Source: Tumebacillus lacus
GTDB taxonomy: Bacteria; Bacillota; Bacilli; Tumebacillales; Tumebacillaceae
Direction of reading: 5' to 3'
Length of the DNA: 64,000 nt
Assembly (NCBI RefSeq): GCF_026410385.1
Contig: NZ_JAPMLT010000002.1
Location: 1-64,000 of the forward strand
This document shows positions 59,024 to 64,000 of the stretch, piece after piece. The notes beneath the pieces are model-generated. The model saw only the letters and a program-made list of their open reading frames with translations. It searched no databases and had not been told where the DNA came from. The first letter of the stretch is position 1; the number at the start of each line of letters is the position of its first letter. Position numbers and translations under genes: made by a program.

Positions 59024-59869
59024 TCATCCCGCCCCATACATCCCGAGCAGCACCACGCCCGCTGTCACCAGCATCGATGACACCACCCGCTTTTTCCCTT
59101 GCTGTTCGCGCAGCAGGAAAATACCGAGCAGCGTTCCAAACACCGTGCCGATCTCCCGCATCGGGGCCAATTGCGCCACTGGAGCCAGCTCCATGGCGAA
59201 GAGGAATAGCAGATACGATCCCGGAGCGAGCACGCCGCCGAGCAGGATCGTCTTCCAGTTCACCGTCCACTCCCGCCGGATCGCGCCCGAACTGACGGCT
59301 GCGTAGGTCAGGGCGAGGAGGTTGCCGACGTTGGTCGCGATGTTGAGCACGGCGGGGGTGACGTAGGCGAGCGTGACTTTGTCGAGCACGATGTAACTCG
59401 ATGTGCAGAGCCCCACGGCTACGGCAAACAGCGGGGCTTTCAGGGAAGCGGAACAGCCGCGTTTGATCTCGCTGATCGAGAGGATGCCCGCCAGAATGCA
59501 CAGCACCCCGAGCCAGCCGAACGCTGTCAGCGACTCGTTCAGCAACAGTACGCCGAGGATCGGCACCACCAACGGGCTCGTCCCGCGCATGATCGGGTAC
59601 ACCTGCGACAGATCGCCCAACGTGTACACTTTGGCGAGCATCAGCACATACACCCCGTGCAGCACCATCGTCGCCGCCAACCACGCATACCCGATGTCCG
59701 GGATGTCCGTTCGTTGGAGATCCATCACGACCCACGGCAGAAACACCACGATGGCAAACCACTGGCACCACCAGAGAAAGACGTTTTTATCCAGGCTCTT
59801 TTTCGTAAACAGGTTCCACGTCGCATGCGTGAACCCGGACAGCAAGACAAGCGTAATGGCAACGGTCAT
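59024..59869 (-). CDS. EamA/DMT-family transporter
   Basis: Start at ATG 59869, overlapping the upstream stop (TGAGATG). 281 residues, about ten hydrophobic helices; LVLLSGFTHATWNLFTKKSL and SPLVVPILGVLLLNESLTAF are EamA features. Coupled to the histidine phosphatase gene. Confidence 0.85.
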   Translation of the reverse strand: MTVAITLVLLSGFTHATWNLFTKKSLDKNVFLWWCQWFAIVVFLPWVVMDLQRTDIPDIGYAWLAATMVLHGVYVLMLAKVYTLGDLSQVYPIMRGTSPLVVPILGVLLLNESLTAFGWLGVLCILAGILSISEIKRGCSASLKAPLFAVAVGLCTSSYIVLDKVTLAYVTPAVLNIATNVGNLLALTYAAVSSGAIRREWTVNWKTILLGGVLAPGSYLLFLFAMELAPVAQLAPMREIGTVFGTLLGIFLLREQQGKKRVVSSMLVTAGVVLLGMYGAG

Positions 59870-59870
59870 C

Positions 59871-60410
59871 TCACTCGGTCCATATCCGTTTAACCGTCGG
59901 TGGATTCTCGGTGAACGCAAGATGATAGACGTCCGGATTGGACAATGCGGCCCATTCTTCAAACCCGATGCGATCCTCGAAATGCTTCAGGATCAACGCC
60001 ATCAAGTTCCCGTGCGTGACGATCACCACATTCCGCTCCTCGCCACGGACAACCTCATCGATCACGGCCACACCTCGCGACATGGCCACCCGGCTCGACT
60101 CTCCGCCTGGATAGCTCAGATCCAGATCACGGAACGTCTCGCGCAGCATCTCGTACCAGTCTGGATGATGGCCTTCGCACAAGACGCGTTCTGCCAATCG
60201 CTGGTCCTGAACCGTTTCCATCCCCAACCGCTGCGCCAAAGGTTGGATCGTCTGCCGGGTTCGGACAAAGGGACTTGTCCAAATCGCGGCGATCCCTTTG
60301 CCTTCTAAAAAATCAGCAAGCTTCTCCGCCTGCGCATTTCCTTCGTCTGTCAGTTTCGCCTCTGCGGACTGACCTTCTGCTTTGCAATGTCTGATCAGAT
60401 AGACGTTCAT
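59871..60410 (-). CDS. Histidine phosphatase-superfamily protein
   Basis: ATG at 60410 behind AGGGGG. The phospho-acceptor motif is LIRHCKAEGQ (the more common form is RHG), with Arg in TSPFVRTRQT and the second His in VIVTHGNLMAL. 179 residues, the size of SixA-like or small phosphoglycerate-mutase-like enzymes. Substrate unknown. Confidence 0.85.
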   Translation of the reverse strand: MNVYLIRHCKAEGQSAEAKLTDEGNAQAEKLADFLEGKGIAAIWTSPFVRTRQTIQPLAQRLGMETVQDQRLAERVLCEGHHPDWYEMLRETFRDLDLSYPGGESSRVAMSRGVAVIDEVVRGEERNVVIVTHGNLMALILKHFEDRIGFEEWAALSNPDVYHLAFTENPPTVKRIWTE

Positions 60411-60496
60411 GAAAATCCCCCTAAATCTGGTATTGCGCTGCTTTTCCTTATCTTAAAGGATCGACTGACTGCATGGATACCTTTTTTACGCAAAGC

Positions 60497-60532
60497 AAAA
60501 CAGCACCCGCCCGGTAGGCAGGTGCTGTTCTC
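60497..60532 (-). terminator. Terminator of the chemoreceptor gene
   Basis: AACAGCACC(TGCC) pairs with (GGCA)GGTGCTGTT; on the minus strand it runs into TTTTGCTTTG. Confidence 0.65.
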
Positions 60533-60534
60533 GT

Positions 60535-62271
60535 TTACAGGTGGAATCTCTGGATCTTCTCATCCAACTTTTCAGCCATGCGAGTGAGAGAAGCGGCCGA
60601 ACTCGCGATCTCCTCCAAGGCGGCCAACAATTGCTCGGTGGACGCCGAGATCGAGTGGGTGCCGGAAGCCGATTCATTTGTGGCCTGCTCGACCTGACGG
60701 AACGCTTGGACCACCGCTCCTGTGCCGTCCGACAGACCGCGCACCGCACCGGTCACATCTTGGACTTCCGACGTGACGTCCTGAACGGTCGTCTTGATCT
60801 GATCGAACAGTTCCCCGGTATGCTGCACCGCTTCGATCCCGCTCTGCACATCGGTGAGGCTTTGCTCCATCTGCCCGACCGACTGATCGAGCGTCTGCTG
60901 CACCAGGGAGATCGACCCGGTGATCTGTTGCGCAAATCCGGACGTCTGCTCGGCCAGCTTTCGCACTTCATCCGCGACCACGGCAAATCCTTTGCCTTGC
61001 TCCCCGGCGCGGGCTGCCTCGATGGCTGCGTTTAAGGCGAGCAGATTGGTCTGCCCGGCGATGGCGGTGATCGAAGCGACCAACGCGCCGATCTGATCTG
61101 TCTGGTCGCTCAAGGTCGTCATCGACGAAGCGGATCGGTTGACGCTGGTCTGGATCGACTGCATCTGCCGGATCGAGCGCGTGACCGCTTCGAACCCTTC
61201 CTGCGACAGATCGGACGCATTCCCAGCTCGCGATGCGACAGCCTGCGCCCGTGCCGCGATCTGCCCCACATCCTTCGCCATCCGTTCGACGACCGTCTGC
61301 GTCTGAGAGACGATTCCCATCTGCAGATCGGCGCCTTGGGTCAACTGCTCCAGCGTCAGGGCCGCATGCTGCACCGCCTGCTCCGACTCCGATGTGCCGG
61401 CGGTCAGTTGTTGCGAAGCGGCTGCCAACTCACTGGACGTATGGTTCACATCGAGCAGCAACTCGCGCAAATTGCCGAGCATCAGATTGAAATGTTGGGC
61501 CAACTCCCCGATTTCATCCTGTGATCGGACCGGCACTTCCACCGAAAGATCCCCTTCCCCGACCTTCCGGGTCTGCTGCGCAATCTCCAAGATCGGACGG
61601 CTGATCGAACGGGACACATAGATCACCACCGCTGCAGCCACAAGGATCAACAGCACGTTCACGAGCGCCATCAGCGGCAATTTTTCACTCATCACTCGTT
61701 TGCTGATCTCCTCCACTCGATCTGCACCCGTATCCACGCCCAAAATGCCGATCACTTTCCCGGACCCGTCACGGATCGGAACGAACGCAGACAGATAATC
61801 CCCGTATTCCTCATCGTGCACGACCGGAGTGGTGCTCGTCCCGCCTTCCAAGACGGCGCTCACGTCTTCAAACGTCGTTGCAGTTGTCGGCGCGCCGATC
61901 TCGGAGGCCACGTCCGAGCCTTTCGGTTGCCCGTCGATCAGGATGGTCAGCTTTTTGTTTTCCGCGGCCAGGGTGTACACATACAAGGAGCCGTTCTTCT
62001 CTCTCCACTCATTCAACTGATTGCGTACTTTCCAATACCGCTCATCTTCTTGCGGATCGGCCAAGAAAGCCGTATATGCCTCCTGATCGATTGAGTTCGC
62101 GATCCGCTCCGCCACGCTCACCGTGTATTCAGAAATCGTCGACTCCACAGTATCCATCATCGTTTTGTACGTAAACAAGCCGTTGGCCACCACGACGACC
62201 AAGAGAATCAACATCATGGGGACGATGATCTTCGTCCGTATGCTTCGCTGTTTTTTCATGGTGACTGACAT
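60535..62271 (-). CDS. Methyl-accepting chemotaxis protein
   Basis: N-terminal helix ([20 protein letters not shown]), an extracellular sensor domain of the dCACHE/sCACHE type (to about residue 180), second helix ([20 protein letters not shown]), HAMP ([20 protein letters not shown]) and signalling domain with the hairpin tip [20 protein letters not shown]. Start ATG 62271 behind AGGAGG, or ATG 62259. Ligand unknown. Confidence 0.9.
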   Translation of the reverse strand: MSVTMKKQRSIRTKIIVPMMLILLVVVVANGLFTYKTMMDTVESTISEYTVSVAERIANSIDQEAYTAFLADPQEDERYWKVRNQLNEWREKNGSLYVYTLAAENKKLTILIDGQPKGSDVASEIGAPTTATTFEDVSAVLEGGTSTTPVVHDEEYGDYLSAFVPIRDGSGKVIGILGVDTGADRVEEISKRVMSEKLPLMALVNVLLILVAAAVVIYVSRSISRPILEIAQQTRKVGEGDLSVEVPVRSQDEIGELAQHFNLMLGNLRELLLDVNHTSSELAAASQQLTAGTSESEQAVQHAALTLEQLTQGADLQMGIVSQTQTVVERMAKDVGQIAARAQAVASRAGNASDLSQEGFEAVTRSIRQMQSIQTSVNRSASSMTTLSDQTDQIGALVASITAIAGQTNLLALNAAIEAARAGEQGKGFAVVADEVRKLAEQTSGFAQQITGSISLVQQTLDQSVGQMEQSLTDVQSGIEAVQHTGELFDQIKTTVQDVTSEVQDVTGAVRGLSDGTGAVVQAFRQVEQATNESASGTHSISASTEQLLAALEEIASSAASLTRMAEKLDEKIQRFHL

Positions 62272-62548
62272 CGACCTCCTGTATTTCTGTGGCTGTACCA
62301 AGCTCCTTTCTACAAATATATATCCAACTTTTTGACCTGTCTATACAAATTCTATTATGATAAAAATGGTAAGTTATCTCGATTTGATAATTTGTAACTA
62401 ATCGGTTTAACAGATTCTTTTTCAGATCATAACCGTGTGGAGGCTGCGACACCTGATCCTCGTCTATGCGGAACATCAGGTGGTAAACTTGCATACTGTA
62501 TACAAACAAGATTCTTCAGTCCACAAAAAACATTCGGGAGGAATGAAC
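62272..62548. other. Intergenic region between chemoreceptor and 62549 gene
   Basis: AT-rich near the chemoreceptor end, with no gene found. It holds an inverted repeat at 62450-62482 and a GTATAC-containing palindrome-like stretch near 62490-62505. Confidence 0.5.
62450..62482 (+). promoter_or_regulatory. Inverted repeat upstream of the 62549 gene
   Basis: CACCTGAT and ATCAGGTG, eight exact bases each, flank a 17-base spacer. Either a regulator site or an RNA hairpin in the leader. Confidence 0.45.
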
Positions 62549-63079
62549 ATGACACTTCGTATTAACAAGTCCGCCTACACCATGCCCGTCTATTCCGACT
62601 ACGGCATGCCGAGTTGGGGGACGAAGGTCGGGGATATCTATGTGGGGGAACTGTACACGGAACAAGGCTTTTTCAGCGAAGGGAACTCCGCGATGTCGAT
62701 CAGTTTTTATTCGCCGAACGGTTGGAAGGGTGGGTATATCAAGTATGAGCACTGGTCGAGATCCGGCGCCGCAAATAAAGCGTTCTCCTCTTCCTATGAC
62801 CTCGGCACCCAAGCAGACGGCTATGAGTTTAAAGTCAAACTCCGCCAGTGCCGGATCTTCTCAGGTGAAAACCATGTCGCGACGATCTATCCCGGTGACT
62901 TCATCGTGACGGACGGCTATTCCAGCAGCGGCTCCAAACACCCCTATCGACTCAGCATCAAAGGATACCGAAAAGCAGGCTCCGCTTTCACCACATCGGT
63001 CACGAACGGTTGGTGCGACACGGATATTGAACTCGGCTATTCGATGCATACGGAATGTACGCTGGAAGGCACTTGGTAA
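62549..63079 (+). CDS. Beta-rich hypothetical protein
   Basis: GGGAGG supports ATG 62549. 176 residues rich in Tyr, Ser and Gly (NKSAYTMPVYSDYGMPSWGT, GDIYVGELYTEQGFF, EGNSAMSISFYSPNGWKGGY), with no signal peptide. The repeated G-D-I/F-Y/I and strand-turn pattern looks like an SH3-like or lectin-like beta domain. I do not recognise a family. Confidence 0.55.
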   Translation: MTLRINKSAYTMPVYSDYGMPSWGTKVGDIYVGELYTEQGFFSEGNSAMSISFYSPNGWKGGYIKYEHWSRSGAANKAFSSSYDLGTQADGYEFKVKLRQCRIFSGENHVATIYPGDFIVTDGYSSSGSKHPYRLSIKGYRKAGSAFTTSVTNGWCDTDIELGYSMHTECTLEGTW

Positions 63080-63101
63080 CGCGCGCTCTCTGCCAGACAT
63101 T

Positions 63102-63136
63102 GAAAAGGCGGCTGACACTTCCTGTCAGCCGCCTAC
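63102..63136. terminator. Terminator hairpin between convergent genes
   Basis: AGGCGGCTGACA, loop CTTCC, TGTCAGCCGCCT, with T-rich sequence on the minus strand. Confidence 0.65.
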
Positions 63137-63149
63137 ACTGGATTTCAAT

Positions 63150-63527
63150 TTAGTTCTTTTTCTCCATGACTGCGAAGTAATTTTCTTCATCATCCGCAAA
63201 GTTAAAGACTCTCCCGGACGGCAGATCGACCACTTCTCCGACTGTGATCTCTTTCTTGACTAAGTCACTGCGAAACGCATCGAGGTCTTTCGTGAAAAAC
63301 ATGAGCGAAGGCGTGCCCAGATGCAAGCCGGGAGACATTTTGGCGATCACTTCTTTATCGTGCAGAATGAGGCTCGTTTCTGCGCCCTCCGGAGCGATTT
63401 CGATCCATCTCATGTGATCGTTCTTCTCTTCCGAAATCACGCGGAACCCCACTTTTTCTGTCCAAAACTTCACGGCCGCATCTTGATTGTTTACATACAA
63501 CATCACTTGTCCGAGCTTGCTGATCAT
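63150..63527 (-). CDS. VOC-family protein
   Basis: 125 residues: ISKLGQVMLYVNNQDAAVKF at the start, FWTEKVGFRVISEE, LGTPSLMFFTKDLDAFRSDL and FNFADDEENYFAVME. The two beta-alpha-beta-beta units of the glyoxalase fold are clear; function is not specified. Confidence 0.8.
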   Translation of the reverse strand: MISKLGQVMLYVNNQDAAVKFWTEKVGFRVISEEKNDHMRWIEIAPEGAETSLILHDKEVIAKMSPGLHLGTPSLMFFTKDLDAFRSDLVKKEITVGEVVDLPSGRVFNFADDEENYFAVMEKKN

Positions 63528-63562
63528 CGACGTTTCACTCCCTGATAAAAAATAGAATTCTG

Positions 63563-63931
63563 CTACTTCACCATGCCTACCTTTTCAATCGCTTGTTCTT
63601 CTGTCGGCAGGAAAAAGATATCGCTCCCGCCGTTGCTTTCATAGATGAAGTCCTGGAGGGCTCGGCTTGTATACGCGGAAAAGTCACCGACAATCGCGAG
63701 CTTCACGCGATAATTGATGAACTTCTGCAGGATCTCGCCTGCAAGTCGTGTTTTCAAATCGAAAAACGCTTCGCTCAGTGCGGATTTGTGGATGACGATC
63801 CGGTCACAGTCTGCTTCATATCGCACGGTCGCCATCAGATCCAAGGCCGACTGGACATCCTGTATCAAGATCTCGCTGCTGTGTACGACGGCAATCGTTC
63901 TTCCGCCCGATTCTCTTTTTGAGATTTCCAT
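63563..63931 (-). CDS. DUF4180 protein
   Basis: GGGGAGGGTG lies ahead of ATG 63931. 122 residues: SSEILIQDVQSALDLMATVR, IHKSALSEAFFDLKTRLAGE, KLAIVGDFSAYTSRALQDFI. This fits DUF4180, a small STAS-like fold of unknown role. Confidence 0.75.
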   Translation of the reverse strand: MEISKRESGGRTIAVVHSSEILIQDVQSALDLMATVRYEADCDRIVIHKSALSEAFFDLKTRLAGEILQKFINYRVKLAIVGDFSAYTSRALQDFIYESNGGSDIFFLPTEEQAIEKVGMVK

Positions 63932-63962
63932 TATCACCCTCCCCATTTACCTTATTCAAACA

Positions 63963-63994
63963 TAAAAAGCCCCCCTTCGCAAAGGGGGACTCAC
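63963..63994 (-). terminator. Terminator of a minus-strand gene beyond the window
   Basis: AAAAAGCCCCCC, loop TTCGCAAA, GGGGGACT; T-rich end on the minus strand. Confidence 0.6.
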
Positions 63995-64000
63995 ATCCTG

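Noticed and set aside
1..64000. tRNA, rRNA, replication origin, prophage
   Set aside because: No tRNA or rRNA signatures, no DnaA-box cluster and no phage structural genes were seen; the only phage-like trace is the truncated HTH fragment at 2194-2379.

Overview
The window looks like the chromosome of a Gram-positive, spore-former-type Firmicute. Shine-Dalgarno sites are strong (AGGAGG-like), TTG and GTG starts are common, and there are an S-box (SAM-I) riboswitch, a 5TM-type sensor kinase, WXG-type polymorphic toxins and several XRE-TPR (RRNPP-like) regulators. The housekeeping DNA is GC-rich; the defence and immunity DNA is visibly AT-richer. Alicyclobacillaceae, for example Tumebacillus, fits best, but this is inference from gene content. 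No rRNA, tRNA or CRISPR array was seen.

Layout. (1) 1-8.9 kb is a polymorphic-toxin area: a WXG-type toxin with a C-terminal deaminase domain and its immunity gene, an orphan toxin-tip/immunity cassette between two near-identical terminator hairpins, a second WXG-type toxin with immunity and SseB genes, and a 5'-truncated DUF2357 nuclease. (2) 8.9-19.3 kb is a defence island: dndBCDE-dndA phosphorothioation genes, a convergent DUF262/DUF1524 protein that resembles PT-dependent restriction enzymes, and a two-gene DGQHR + HNH unit. (3) 19.4-20.9 kb is an XRE-TPR regulator followed by a 39-codon secreted-peptide gene. (4) 21.0-26.8 kb is a rearranged toxin locus: a nuclease toxin without its N-terminal half, a cluster of immunity genes, repeated hairpins and fragments, including a lone WXG start on the opposite strand. 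(5) 26.8-30.5 kb holds a VOC protein, small hypothetical proteins and another XRE-TPR regulator.

(6) 30.5-40.3 kb is the most interesting part. Seven minus-strand genes form an apparent biosynthetic operon: PPOX-fold protein, NIPSNAP protein, membrane desaturase, heme-oxygenase-like diiron enzyme, argininosuccinate-synthase-like ligase, DapF-like enzyme with both catalytic cysteines changed to serine, and an APC transporter. Two XRE-TPR regulators lie beside it. Between them is an unlisted 57-codon gene for a membrane-targeted precursor with two copies of an 11-residue repeat, ADIQPPWP(V/I)AP. Recurrent AGTAAACAAA sites sit on the promoters of the peptide gene and of one regulator. This looks like a peptide-signalling unit that may control the operon.

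(7) 40.3-64 kb is mainly metabolic and housekeeping: GatD-like amidotransferase, flavin monooxygenase, S-box-controlled homocysteine methyltransferase/MTHFR, DUF2935, aldehyde dehydrogenase, nitroreductase, TatA with a Tat-dependent PhoX phosphatase, erythromycin-esterase-like protein, DUF72, secreted M14 carboxypeptidase, histidine kinase, EamA transporters, phytoene-desaturase-like oxidoreductase, histidine phosphatase, chemoreceptor and small proteins.
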